From DASZBX01 sp035943635 (GTDB lineage: Bacteria; Actinomycetota; Actinomycetes; Streptomycetales; Catenulisporaceae), in assembly GCA_035943635.1 (NCBI GenBank), contig DASZBX010000105.1:186001-250000 (forward strand): a DNA stretch of 64,000 nucleotides. Direction: 5' to 3'. The stretch's first letter is position 1. Every line of letters starts with the position of its first letter. Below the pieces are notes generated by a model that did no database searches, was not told where the DNA came from, and worked only from the letters and a program-made list of their open reading frames with translations. Position numbers and translations under genes: made by a program. Shown piece by piece: positions 19,301-28,005 of the stretch.

Positions 19301-20160
19301 GCAGTGACCCGACCGGTAACCGGCGCAGCGGCACCGGCGCGGGCGGTGCGGGCGGCAACGACGGCGCTTCGACCGAAGACCTGGCCAGCCAGCTCACCGA
19401 TACGTCGGATGGCAGCTCCGACATCTCGGGTTCGACTTTGGCCTATATTGACAAGGTGAGTAGGGAGACCGGTGTCCATCGCGATCTGCTTATAGCGCTC
19501 TGCTGGCAGGAGCAGCAGTGGTACCAGGCATATGACAACACAAGTGGTGGCATGTTCACCTGGCTGGGCCGGCGCTTTGATTTCGGCCTCGAACAGACCA
19601 TCTATCCGGGCAAGTCGCTGGGTATCACCCATCTCAAGCTGCCGACCGTGCGTGGCGTGATCGCGAACATGAACGACAGCGGGCTCAGCAATCTCAACGA
19701 CGCCCAGTTGACCAAGATGATCGAGCAGGATCCAGATCTCGACATCCTCATCTCGGCCAACTATGTCAAACAGTTGTCTCAGAACCCCTATGGTGCGAAT
19801 ACCGACGAGGATCTGTTCGTGTTGTATGCGACCGGAGACAACGCCGAGACTCGGGCTGCGAATGCGAAGTACGGGTCTGACTACACAAAACGCTCGAATT
19901 CGACCGTCAGTGCCCGAATGCAGGACTGGAACGCCTTCTCCGCCCAGATCACCGCGGCGAACGAGTGGGTGGCCCTCACCCCGCAGCAGCAGGCGGACGG
20001 CCTGACCGCCTACGCCAACGACAATCCGAGTTGGCTGGTCAACGGGAACGGCTCGCTGAACTTCCCGTACCCGGCTCCGCCGGGCACGATCACCAGCCTG
20101 ACCCAGATCCCCTCGAACGGGCCGCAGGTTCCGGACCCGACTGCGGGGCCGACTGGATGA
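13354..20160 (+). CDS. Secreted RHS/YD-repeat protein with lysozyme-like C-terminal tip
   Basis: About 2268 residues. The ATG at 13354 follows GGGG by seven bases; GTG 13348 is an alternative. A signal peptide (SAKRRLVSVATAMALSVSMV, cut near AVPAQA) is followed by an Ala/Thr-rich linker. An SpvB/TcB-like segment lies near residue 300, YD repeats run from about 1100 to 1800 (TYDSYGRPLDVF, VYDALGRKLDVYDA), and the RHS core ends at about 1989 with GAREYD, YAGDNPV and SSDPTGN. The variable C-terminal module (from nucleotide 19321) reads ETGVHRDLLIALCWQEQQWY, GKSLGITHLKLPTV, DPDLDILISANYVKQL and VLYATGDN. These occur in the order and spacing of a goose-lysozyme/SLT transglycosylase fold, with the Glu in WQEQ as the likely catalytic acid. 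Codon use is richer in A/T than neighbours. The stop overlaps the next gene's start. The toxin role is inferred. Confidence 0.88.
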   Translation: MSAVFLGRMSAKRRLVSVATAMALSVSMVTWSAVPAQAQTPTVPDASSGTPSTVLPPVKPTFAKVPNAAGTSAKATATTWPAASAGTVTIAANGAKPAPTGASPGADNQNTTKPVYAGSTPVWIEPASATAGSGTPAGAAKAATGVDPAGSLTSVSVSVLAHGAATAAGIDGVIATLTPVGSGSTRVGLNYSSFAQVYGGNYGLGLRLVQLPACALTTPAVAACRVQTPLAQGQNDASSQLVSGVVTFPSAAIGSAQAQASSKPAATVIAAVPADGGSGSADGGGPAGQYGATTLKAEGSWAEGGDTGGFTYSYPIAVPPATSKLAPDIDLSYNSEGTDGQTASSQAQANWIGDGWSTADSYIEQSFVSCNDDPEGTVLPSAEATYDDCYGGPVLTLSLNGTSTSMVWDSTHSVWKAQDDVGDVISQVGGSIFGPGSDSSSYWKVTERDGSTYYFGMNELPGWTTGDATTNSVDTVPVYSANSGDPCYNSAGFTSSVCTEAYRWHLDYVTKLAGTPASSQNEAMSYYYDQSTNYYGEDKGKTVVPYTRDSHLDHIDYGFTDPNAYGTVPDKIAFVAGDRCEASSTVTCDPLNSSTSANWSDVPFTDICQSTGTCSNYGPSFFSTVALASITTEQWNGSSYGNIDSYALVQTMPSPGDGTSATLWLSTITRTAEDASAQGGSVTMPAVTFGGTQMANRVVVGTGLPALNRFRITSITTETGSVISVTYSQPDPCSATALPTPSSNTSSCFPEEWTPAGYTAAITDWFNAWAVKSVASSDPTGGSAGQYSGFTYNGGAAWHFDDSEMVQSKYRTWGQFRGYASVVTTTGQGGDPVTQSQTWYYRGMDGNWLNTTGTSVQSATVTDTNGGVHPDSDQLAGQVLESAKYNDDTTSATTNISNATITSFWVSGATATRLRPAQGTAYAALPPLTANTTASVETWTTQAITDSSPTTWRTSETDTSYDSTVGDVDFGLQTVVYKHGDLALENGSSSQATCTLTTYAAANTSENLVGLVAEAQTDDKKCAGANPDGASVPTGTQINQLGSPTGLNLATDVISDTRTFYDDPTFANLTTWPQSSAPSVGQSSVVESANGVSGSSLTYQIKSKSTYDSYGRPLDVFDGNNNETVFGYTTNSYGLTTGTTVTNPAGQISSTTVDPARNQTTSSTDINGVVTTIWYDELGRTIDVWQDSRATTAKANSIFTYTVSGTAPSSVTTQTLTDSGLSNPYTVSVTLYDALDRVRQIQTSTPQGGRLITDTFYDTHGWNVKSNTNYWDQTSTPTTTLVTVSDSTVPNQTRTSYDGQGRATVSAIYDDANLYSTSYTQYTGDETLVAPPSGGTAQATVVDALGRTSALEQFTSAPTVTTSTVGGFTIATISGETAATTRTTSYTYNSQGRAYQTITPASDTYSITYNFLGQVQSTTDPDTGGIANETYDNDGNVTSTTNSAGQTVSTVYDALGRKLDVYDAPIGAQQTTATLADSYSYDGAGIVGGTRVAGQLTGATSYNVVTTAGVTTSTPVESISQSSFNVFGKPQSTTYTVDGTGSLAGSYTYSYGYTATLGEPTYTTYPAAGGLPSETVAIGYEQSGPFFLPANTSGANNYTDTIKYTDLGQVATQQLGYGTALDAVVNNTYDPTTGRMTDSQIINPNVTSTPINDTSYSYDKSGQITSQTDVRQGSETETQCYNYDQLDRLTQAWTTGTAASSCSTAPSSTTVGDGIPGSAYWTSWAFGLANTTESQPISQDQHALTAGGTDTLTSYTYNGNSTGQTNTLTKAQVTGASSSTSTYQYNPLGQTTSRPNNAGQVESLSWSGQGQLATVGISGTSTSYLYGTDGNVLEQQSPTSTTLYLPDQDVVLTGTSTLSNTRYYPLPGGGEVVRTATGFTGYAYILQDLQGTGAIQLTASLTSPVWQQETPYGAPRGGTAVGWADPRGFLNKAQDTTDSLTLVGAREYDTAVGVFINADSDLETTDPEQIGGYQYAGDNPVCSSDPTGNRRSGTGAGGAGGNDGASTEDLASQLTDTSDGSSDISGSTLAYIDKVSRETGVHRDLLIALCWQEQQWYQAYDNTSGGMFTWLGRRFDFGLEQTIYPGKSLGITHLKLPTVRGVIANMNDSGLSNLNDAQLTKMIEQDPDLDILISANYVKQLSQNPYGANTDEDLFVLYATGDNAETRAANAKYGSDYTKRSNSTVSARMQDWNAFSAQITAANEWVALTPQQQADGLTAYANDNPSWLVNGNGSLNFPYPAPPGTITSLTQIPSNGPQVPDPTAGPTG

Positions 20161-20948
20161 CGAACATGTCGCACAGGCAGGCGGGTCTCGTCATCGCGGT
20201 CGCGATCGCGCTGATGGCCGGCATGGCGTCGTGCGTCAGGTCCTCCGCCGGGTCGGCGCAGGCCCAGGCCGCGGCCAGCCTGCCTGCGGGCAGTTCCTAT
20301 CCGGGAGTGGCCGAGATGCTGGACATCCTGCAGAAGAGCTCGGTCGGCTGTCGGGTACAGGAGCTGAGTCAGGACTCGTCGACGTACTGCATGACCGGCA
20401 ACGGCTCCATCATCGAGATCTGGCCGTCGGAGACCGAAGCCCTGGGCTCCGCTTACATCTCGTCTGTGTTGAATGACACGACCGGCCCCTCGACTCTGGT
20501 GGCCGGCCCGAACTGGGTGATTCGTGTATATGACGACGACGACCAGGCTTCGCTGATTGCCACGCTCCTGAACGGCGTGGTACTGCACGGTGGTGTTCCA
20601 GTTCCGGCCATCTCGCTTCCGCACCTTGGCGGCGGGTCGACGTTGGCCGGTGTCCAGGCCGTCGAGGCCCGGGTCTCGGGTGCGGTCGCCTGTCGGCAGT
20701 GGCAGGGTTCGCCCTACTTTCCGCGCTCACAGGGATGCTCGTCGCCGGACGGGCTGAGTTGCCTGGAGGTGCACTCGACGACGTCGACCACCAACCGCGA
20801 TACCGGGATCAAGTACGAGTTCGGGTTGATCGGTGCGCCTGCCGTGGTCGTCGGAGCCAATTGGTATGTGACGGCGTGCAGCGTCGCCCAAGGCCGGAGT
20901 CTGGCGTCGAGCCTCGGCGGAACCCTGGTCACCCGACCCGGGTCGTGA
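20157..20948 (+). CDS. Putative lipoprotein, candidate immunity partner of the RHS protein
   Basis: A 263-residue exported protein. The ATG overlaps the RHS stop (ATGA at 20157-20160), so translation is coupled. The N-terminus has a hydrophobic core VIAVAIALMAGM and a probable lipobox MASC (M at -3 is unusual but tolerated), which would anchor it outside the membrane. The mature part seems to be an internal duplication: TLVAGPNWVIRVYDDD followed by LIATLLNGVVL near residue 120-140, and VVVGANWYVTACSV followed by LASSLGGTLV near 235-258. Several cysteines (CRVQELSQDSSTYC; CRQWQ; GCSS; LSCLEV) could form disulfides. I do not recognise the family. A membrane-anchored outer-face protein is where immunity to a peptidoglycan-cutting toxin would be needed. 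Confidence 0.75.
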   Translation: MTNMSHRQAGLVIAVAIALMAGMASCVRSSAGSAQAQAAASLPAGSSYPGVAEMLDILQKSSVGCRVQELSQDSSTYCMTGNGSIIEIWPSETEALGSAYISSVLNDTTGPSTLVAGPNWVIRVYDDDDQASLIATLLNGVVLHGGVPVPAISLPHLGGGSTLAGVQAVEARVSGAVACRQWQGSPYFPRSQGCSSPDGLSCLEVHSTTSTTNRDTGIKYEFGLIGAPAVVVGANWYVTACSVAQGRSLASSLGGTLVTRPGS

Positions 20949-20976
20949 AGCCGGTCCGACTGTTCCCCTCGGTAAA

Positions 20977-21020
20977 ACGGGTTCGGCCCCCTGCTCCGTC
21001 AGAGCAGGGGGCCGACCCGT
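20977..21020. terminator. Strong bidirectional terminator
   Basis: A long stem pairs 20977-20996 with 21002-21020 around a five-base loop with a single bulge; the core is CGGCCCCCTGCTC against GAGCAGGGGGCCG. It separates the convergent lipoprotein and sdhB genes and closes the right end of the accessory block. Confidence 0.88.
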
Positions 21021-21044
21021 TGTGGCGGCTGAGACCGCCTGCGG

Positions 21045-21794
21045 CTACTTACGCCGCCCGATCTTGTTCCCCAGCCACACCAGCGGGTCGTACTTGCGGT
21101 CCACGACGCGCTCCTTGAGCGGGATGAGCGCGTTGTCGGTGATCTTGATGTGCTCGGGGCAGACCTCGGTGCAGCACTTGGTGATGTTGCAGAAGCCCAG
21201 GCCGTGCTCCTCCTGCGCCTCGCGCTTGCGGTCGCGGGTGTCCAGGGGGTGCATGTCCAGTTCGGCGATGCGCATCAGGTACCGCGGGCCGGAGAAGTTG
21301 GTCTTGTTCTCCTCGTGGTCGCGGACCGCGTGGCAGGTGTTCTGGCACAGGTAGCACTCGATGCACTTGCGGAACTCCTGCGAGCGTTCCACGTCGATCT
21401 GCTGCATCCGGTACTCGCCCGGCTTCAGGCCGGCCGGCGGTTCGAAGGACGGGACCGCGCGGGCCTTCTCGTAGTTGAACGAGACGTCCGTGACCAGGTC
21501 GCGGATCACCGGGAAGGTGCGCAGCGGGGTCACCGTGACGGTCTCGGTCTCGGTGAAGGTCGACATCCGGGTCATGCACAGCAGCTTCGGCATGCCGTTG
21601 ATCTCGGCCGAACAGGAGCCGCACTTGCCGGCCTTGCAGTTCCACCGCACGGCCAGGTCGGGGGCCTCGGTCTGCTGCAGCCGGTGGATGATGTCGAGCA
21701 CGACCTCGCCCTCGTTGACCTCGACCACGTAGTCGTGCAGGCCGCCGTCGGTGTCGTCGCCGCGCCAGACCTTGAAGTTCGCCTTATACGTCAT
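21045..21794 (-). CDS. sdhB: Succinate dehydrogenase iron-sulfur subunit (Sdh1 type)
   Basis: A 249-residue SdhB/FrdB. The plant-type [2Fe-2S] site is CKAGKCGSCSAEI plus the later LLC. The [4Fe-4S]/[3Fe-4S] ferredoxin domain shows CIECYLCQNTCHAVR and CNITKCCTEVCPEHI. It passes electrons from the flavoprotein to the membrane subunit and quinone. Length and sequence resemble the Mycobacterium Sdh1 B subunit. Its ATG overlaps the sdhA stop by four bases (ATGA), so it is translated with sdhA. It is the last gene of sdhCAB and ends at a strong shared terminator. Confidence 0.96.
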   Translation of the reverse strand: MTYKANFKVWRGDDTDGGLHDYVVEVNEGEVVLDIIHRLQQTEAPDLAVRWNCKAGKCGSCSAEINGMPKLLCMTRMSTFTETETVTVTPLRTFPVIRDLVTDVSFNYEKARAVPSFEPPAGLKPGEYRMQQIDVERSQEFRKCIECYLCQNTCHAVRDHEENKTNFSGPRYLMRIAELDMHPLDTRDRKREAQEEHGLGFCNITKCCTEVCPEHIKITDNALIPLKERVVDRKYDPLVWLGNKIGRRK

Positions 21795-24097
21795 GCGTCC
21801 CCCTCCTTCGCTTCGGGATCGACGGTTTCGGTCTCGGCGGTTTCTTTGTCCACTGCCGTCTCGGTGACGGTGACCGTCCGGGTGACGACCGTCTCTTCGA
21901 CGACCTCGCCGGCCGGAGTCTCGACCACGGTCTCCGGCTCGACGACGGTCGTGGTCTCCGAGACGGTCACCGTCTCGTCGGCGGCTTCGGCTTCGGCTTC
22001 GGCCTTGGCCTTCGCCTCGGCCGCGGTCTCGACGGCTGCGGCCTCGGCCACCTCCGCCTCCTCGGCCTTGGGCTCGGCCACGAGCTCGGCTTCGACCTCG
22101 GGCTCGGCTTCACCCACAGCCACAGCCTCAACCTCAGGCTCAGGCTCGACCTGGACCAGTGCCTCGGTCTCGACCGGCGCCTCGGCGACGGCCGCGGTCT
22201 CGACGACCTCCGCCTCCGCGTCCCCGCCCAGTTCCTCCGCGGTCAGGTACTTCTTCAGCTCCGACATGTCGAACAGGTCGAGCAGGTCCGGCCGGATGGT
22301 CGGCACCGGCTGGCGCCTGAGCGCCACGCTGCCGTCCGCCTCCAGCGAGCAGATCAGGTTGATCCGGCGCCAGACCGGGGACATCTCCGGGTAGTCGTCC
22401 CGGGTGTGCCCGCCGCGCGACTCCTGGCGTTCGAGCGCGGCTTTGGCCACGCACTCGGAGACCAGCAGCATGTTGCGCAGGTCCATCGCCAGGTGCCAGC
22501 CGGGGTTGAACTTGCGCCCGCCGACCGAGCCGACCTTCTCCAGCCGTGGGGCGAAGCCGGCCAGGGCGACCAGCGCCTGCTCGATCTCGGCCTCCTTGCG
22601 GATGATGCCGACCAGGTCGTTGTTGGTCTGCTGCAGCTCGGAGTGCAGGGCGTACGGCGACTCGGCGTTGCCGGCCGCGCCGCGCTCGAGCGGGGCGAGG
22701 GCCTCGGCCTCGGCGGCGGCCACGTCGGCCTCGTCCACCGCGGGCCGGGCCGCGCCGAGCGAGTCGACGTACTCGGCCGCGCCGAGCCCGGCCCGGCGGC
22801 CGAAGACCAGCAGGTCGGACAGGGAGTTGCCGCCGAGCCGGTTGGAGCCGTGCATGCCGCCGGAGACCTCGCCCGCGGCGAACAGGCCGGGCACGCTGGC
22901 CGCGCCGGTGTCCGGGTCGACCTCGACCCCGCCCATCACGTAGTGGCAGGTCGGGCCGACTTCCATCGGCTCGGCGGTGATGTCGACGTCGGCCAGTTCC
23001 TTGAACTGGTGGTACATCGACGGCAGGCGCTTGCGGATGAACTCGGGGGTCTTGCGGCTGGCGATGTCCAGGAACACCCCGCCGTGCGGGGTGCCGCGGC
23101 CGGCCTTGACCTCGGAGTTGATCGACCGGGCGACCTCGTCCCGGGGCAGCAGCTCCGGCGGGCGGCGGTTGTTGTCCGGGTCGGTGTACCAGCGGTCGGC
23201 TTCCTCCTCGGTCTCCGCGTACTGCTTGCGGAACACGTCCGGCACGTAGTCGAACATGAAGCGCTTGCCGTCGGAGTTGCGCAGCACGCCGCCGTCGCCG
23301 CGGACCGACTCGGTGACCAGGATGCCCTTGACCGAGGGCGGCCAGACCATGCCGGTCGGGTGGAACTGGATGAACTCCATGTTCACCAGGGTCGCGCCGG
23401 CCAGCAGGGCCAGCGCGTGGCCGTCGCCGGTGTACTCCCAGGAGTTGGAGGTGACCTTGAACGACTTGCCGATGCCGCCGGTGGCCAGCACCACGGCCGG
23501 GGCCTTGAACAGGACGAACCCGCCGTCCTCGCGCCGGTAGCCGAACGCGCCGGCGATCTTGCCGTCCCGCGTGAGCAGCCGGGTGACCGCGGTCTCGGCG
23601 AACACCCGGATCCGGGCGTCGTACGCGCCGTGCTCGACCGCGTCCTTCTGCTGGTAGGACACCACGGCCTGCTGCATCGTGCGGATCAGCTCCAGGCCGG
23701 TCCGGTCCCCGACGTGGGCCAGCCGGGGGTACTCGTGCCCGCCGAAGTTGCGCTGGGAGATCTTGCCGTCCTTGGTGCGGTCGAACAGCGCACCCCACTC
23801 CTCCAGCTCCCAGACCCGGTCCGGGGCCTCCTTGGCGTGCAGCTCCGCCATCCGGAAGTGGTTGAGGAACTTGCCCCCGCGCATCGTGTCGCGGAAGTGC
23901 ACCTGCCAGTTGTCGTGCTCGTTGACGTTGCCCATCGCGGCGGCCGCGCCGCCCTCGGCCATCACCGTGTGCGCTTTGCCGAACAGCGACTTGCAGATGA
24001 TCGCGACCGACTTGCCCTGGGCCCGGGCCTCGATGGCCGCCCGCAGGCCGGCGCCGCCGGCCCCGATGACGACGACGTCGTACTCGTAGGTTTCCAT
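21791..24097 (-). CDS. sdhA: Succinate dehydrogenase flavoprotein with acidic C-terminal tail
   Basis: A 768-residue SdhA. The FAD dinucleotide site is VVIGAGGAGLRAAIEA; the covalent-flavin histidine lies in KAHTVMAEGG. The dicarboxylate site includes FHPTGMVWPPS and the catalytic region around GTPHGGVFLDI; HGSNRLGGNSLSDLLVFG is conserved. The core ends near residue 623. What follows, about 145 residues encoded by 21791-22228, is almost entirely Glu/Ala/Val/Thr (VETEALVQVEPEPEVEA, AKAKAEAEAEAADETV, VVTRTVTVTETAV), without predicted fold. Normal Sdh1-type SdhA proteins are about 640-650 residues, so this tail is an addition. It reads cleanly into the overlapped sdhB start, so it is not a frameshift artefact. 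Second gene of sdhCAB. Confidence 0.95.
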   Translation of the reverse strand: METYEYDVVVIGAGGAGLRAAIEARAQGKSVAIICKSLFGKAHTVMAEGGAAAAMGNVNEHDNWQVHFRDTMRGGKFLNHFRMAELHAKEAPDRVWELEEWGALFDRTKDGKISQRNFGGHEYPRLAHVGDRTGLELIRTMQQAVVSYQQKDAVEHGAYDARIRVFAETAVTRLLTRDGKIAGAFGYRREDGGFVLFKAPAVVLATGGIGKSFKVTSNSWEYTGDGHALALLAGATLVNMEFIQFHPTGMVWPPSVKGILVTESVRGDGGVLRNSDGKRFMFDYVPDVFRKQYAETEEEADRWYTDPDNNRRPPELLPRDEVARSINSEVKAGRGTPHGGVFLDIASRKTPEFIRKRLPSMYHQFKELADVDITAEPMEVGPTCHYVMGGVEVDPDTGAASVPGLFAAGEVSGGMHGSNRLGGNSLSDLLVFGRRAGLGAAEYVDSLGAARPAVDEADVAAAEAEALAPLERGAAGNAESPYALHSELQQTNNDLVGIIRKEAEIEQALVALAGFAPRLEKVGSVGGRKFNPGWHLAMDLRNMLLVSECVAKAALERQESRGGHTRDDYPEMSPVWRRINLICSLEADGSVALRRQPVPTIRPDLLDLFDMSELKKYLTAEELGGDAEAEVVETAAVAEAPVETEALVQVEPEPEVEAVAVGEAEPEVEAELVAEPKAEEAEVAEAAAVETAAEAKAKAEAEAEAADETVTVSETTTVVEPETVVETPAGEVVEETVVTRTVTVTETAVDKETAETETVDPEAKEGDA

Positions 24098-24114
24098 GAT
24101 CTACGGCTCCCCTC

Positions 24115-24909
24115 CTAGAAGAACTTCGGGTCGGTGAACGCGTTGGAGGAGACCAGCAGCACGTACAGGTCCGTCAACGCCACACCGAACAGGGACAGCC
24201 AGGCCAGCAGCATGTGCCGGGTGTTGAGCTTCGAGACGATGCCCCAGGCCCGGTACCGGATCGGGTGCTTCGAGAAGTGCTTGAGCCGCCCGCCCATGAT
24301 GTGCCGGCAGGAGTGGCAGGACGCCGTGTAGAGCCAGAGCAGGACCGCGTTGGCGACCAGGACCAGGGTGCCCAGGCCCATGTGGCCCCACTGCCCCTGC
24401 GCGTTGCGGAAACCGAGCGCCGCGTCCCAGGTCAGGATGATGTTGAACAGTGCGGCCAGCACGAAGAAGTACCGGTGCGCGTTCTGCAGGATCAGCGGGA
24501 ACCGGGTCTCGCCGGTGTACTTGCCGTGCGGTTCGGCGACCGCGCATGCGGGCGGGGACTGCCAGAAGGCGCGGTAGTAGGCCTTGCGGTAGTAGTAGCA
24601 GGTCATCCGGAAGCCCAGCGGCACGATGAGCACCAGCAGTGCCGGGGAGAGCTTCCACCAGCTGCCGATGGGGTGTACCTCGCCGGCTCCTTGCATCGGT
24701 ACGCAGTTCGACGCGATGCACGGGGAGTAGAAGGGCGAAATGTAGGGCGATGAGTAGTAGTGCGCGTTCTGGAACGCCCTGAAGGTCGCGTAGGCGATGA
24801 ACGCCAGGAAGACCAGGAACGTGGTCAGCGGGGCAACCCAGTAACGGTCGGTGCGCAGGGTGGGTTGCGGAATGTTCGCCCGGCCGGGCGAGAGTGTACC
24901 GGTGCTCAT
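24115..24909 (-). CDS. sdhC: Succinate dehydrogenase membrane cytochrome b subunit
   Basis: A 264-residue integral membrane protein with about five hydrophobic helices (APLTTFLVFLAFIAYATF, SPALLVLIVPLGFRMTCYYY, FFVLAALFNIILTW, LGTLVLVANAVLLWLY, MLLAWLSLFGVALTDLYVLL). It anchors SdhAB and carries the quinone site and haem ligands; candidate histidines are in NAHRYFF, SCHSCRHIMGG and NTRHMLL. It resembles the single anchor of Mycobacterium Sdh1 (Rv0249c type) and no separate sdhD is needed. The start is set at the ATG at 24909 (MSTGTLSPGRANI), which has AGGAG upstream; the upstream ATG would place that site inside the gene. It is the first gene of sdhCAB. Confidence 0.9.
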   Translation of the reverse strand: MSTGTLSPGRANIPQPTLRTDRYWVAPLTTFLVFLAFIAYATFRAFQNAHYYSSPYISPFYSPCIASNCVPMQGAGEVHPIGSWWKLSPALLVLIVPLGFRMTCYYYRKAYYRAFWQSPPACAVAEPHGKYTGETRFPLILQNAHRYFFVLAALFNIILTWDAALGFRNAQGQWGHMGLGTLVLVANAVLLWLYTASCHSCRHIMGGRLKHFSKHPIRYRAWGIVSKLNTRHMLLAWLSLFGVALTDLYVLLVSSNAFTDPKFF

Positions 24910-25344
24910 ATAACAAGCTCCTGCTTCCATGGAGGAGCCGGGCGGCATTCAGTGTCGTCGGCGATTGGGCAGTCTAATAGAGGTTGCGTCAGATCATCGG
25001 CCCACCGTCACCCGTAGTAATGATCGTGAGCAACATCACACGGTCATACAGGGCCTAGTCATCAGGGGTGAGTGACATTTCCGGGGGCCGGTGGAGGGGT
25101 GGTCGCGCGGGCCCCCGGCAGGGCTTCCGGAGCCCCCCTGTGGCCTAGCCCGGACCGGCTCCGGGCGGGGTGCGGCGGGATCGCGGATGCCGGACCGGTC
25201 CCGGTTTGTCCGCGCCGGTCGGCCGGGGGGCCGGTTTCCCCTTACCATGGTAGGTGAGCGACGACGCTCGTCTCGTGCCGGCCCTGAACCATTCCGCGAA
25301 GCCGGCGCAGCCCCCCTTTCGCGATCGAGAAGGTGCTCACCGGC
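24910..25344. promoter_or_regulatory. Divergent sdhC/typA control region with a Crp-like site
   Basis: A 435-base gap between divergent sdhC and typA. At 25026-25039 it contains GTGAGCAACATCAC, a perfect GTGA-N6-TCAC dyad like the actinobacterial Crp/Cmr consensus, nested in a longer imperfect inverted repeat (25020-25047). The site lies about 117 bases upstream of the sdhC start. The rest, 25070-25330, is G+C-rich without a supported gene. Confidence 0.55.
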
Positions 25345-27216
<1,872 letters not shown>

Positions 27217-27247
27217 GGAAAGCAAGAAGTACGAGGATTCGTAGAGC

Positions 27248-27280
27248 GCGGCCCGTTCCCGGTGGCAGGGAACGGGCCGC
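27248..27280 (+). terminator. Terminator after typA
   Basis: Perfect 13-base arms, GCGGCCCGTTCCC and GGGAACGGGCCGC, around a seven-base loop. It lies between convergent genes, so it may act on both strands. Confidence 0.88.
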
Positions 27281-27315
27281 GTGGCGTTCGGCCGGGGTCG
27301 CGTCCGGCTTGAGGG

Positions 27316-28005
27316 TCAGTTCACGTACACCGGCGCATTGCCGGCGGTGGTGTCCAGGAGCGGGTAGTACTGGGCGCTGAAGTAGTCCCGGGGGGTGGTG
27401 CCGCACGGGGGGAGCGGGCCGGAGACCAGGTTGAACGGCTGGTTGGCGAAGACCAGCGGGGCCGAGCCCAGGGCGGTGTTGCCGACGATCGGGCCGGCCG
27501 CCTGGTAGACGCAGGCGACCGGTCCTGCGGTGGTGGTCAGGTTGGCGGTGATGGTCAGCGGCGGGCCGGACGGGAGCAGCTGGATCGGGAACGGCGAGGC
27601 GCCGTTGATCTGCAGGATCTCGGGCAGGCCGCCGACCGCGACGCTGGTCACGCCGGTCACGGTCGGGTTCGAGTCGGTGCACAGGGCGATCGTGAACGGG
27701 GCGAGCACCCGGATCACGGCCGGGCCGGGCACCGCCGGGTTCGACAGCAGCTGGCCCTGCCAGGTGGACTGGCGGCAGATCAGGCCGGTGGAGCTGCCGG
27801 GGGCGGTGGTCAGCTGCAGGTAGGAGCCGGGCAGCAGCGAGGCGGCGAGCAGGTCGCCGGGGTTGGCCGGCGGGCCGCCGAGCGCGTTGAGGGTCAGCAC
27901 CGGGACGGCGGCCGAGGCGGCCTGGGCGGCGGAGGCGGCGGCGACCGGGACGGCGGCGGCCGCGGCCAGCGCGGCGACCGCGGCGATCAGCTTGGCTCTG
28001 AGCAT
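27316..28005 (-). CDS. Secreted protein of unknown function
   Basis: A 229-residue exported protein. The N-terminus MLRAKLIAAVAALAAAAAVP is a clear signal peptide, with cleavage likely near AASAAQAASA (residues 25-33). The mature part is rich in Pro, Thr, Leu and small residues, with four cysteines (LICRQ, IALCTD, VACVY, PPCGTT) that could form two disulfides. It has no membrane anchor or catalytic motif. It looks like the beta-rich secreted proteins found in many copies in filamentous actinomycetes, but I cannot name a family. Monocistronic, convergent with typA. Confidence 0.75.
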   Translation of the reverse strand: MLRAKLIAAVAALAAAAAVPVAAASAAQAASAAVPVLTLNALGGPPANPGDLLAASLLPGSYLQLTTAPGSSTGLICRQSTWQGQLLSNPAVPGPAVIRVLAPFTIALCTDSNPTVTGVTSVAVGGLPEILQINGASPFPIQLLPSGPPLTITANLTTTAGPVACVYQAAGPIVGNTALGSAPLVFANQPFNLVSGPLPPCGTTPRDYFSAQYYPLLDTTAGNAPVYVN

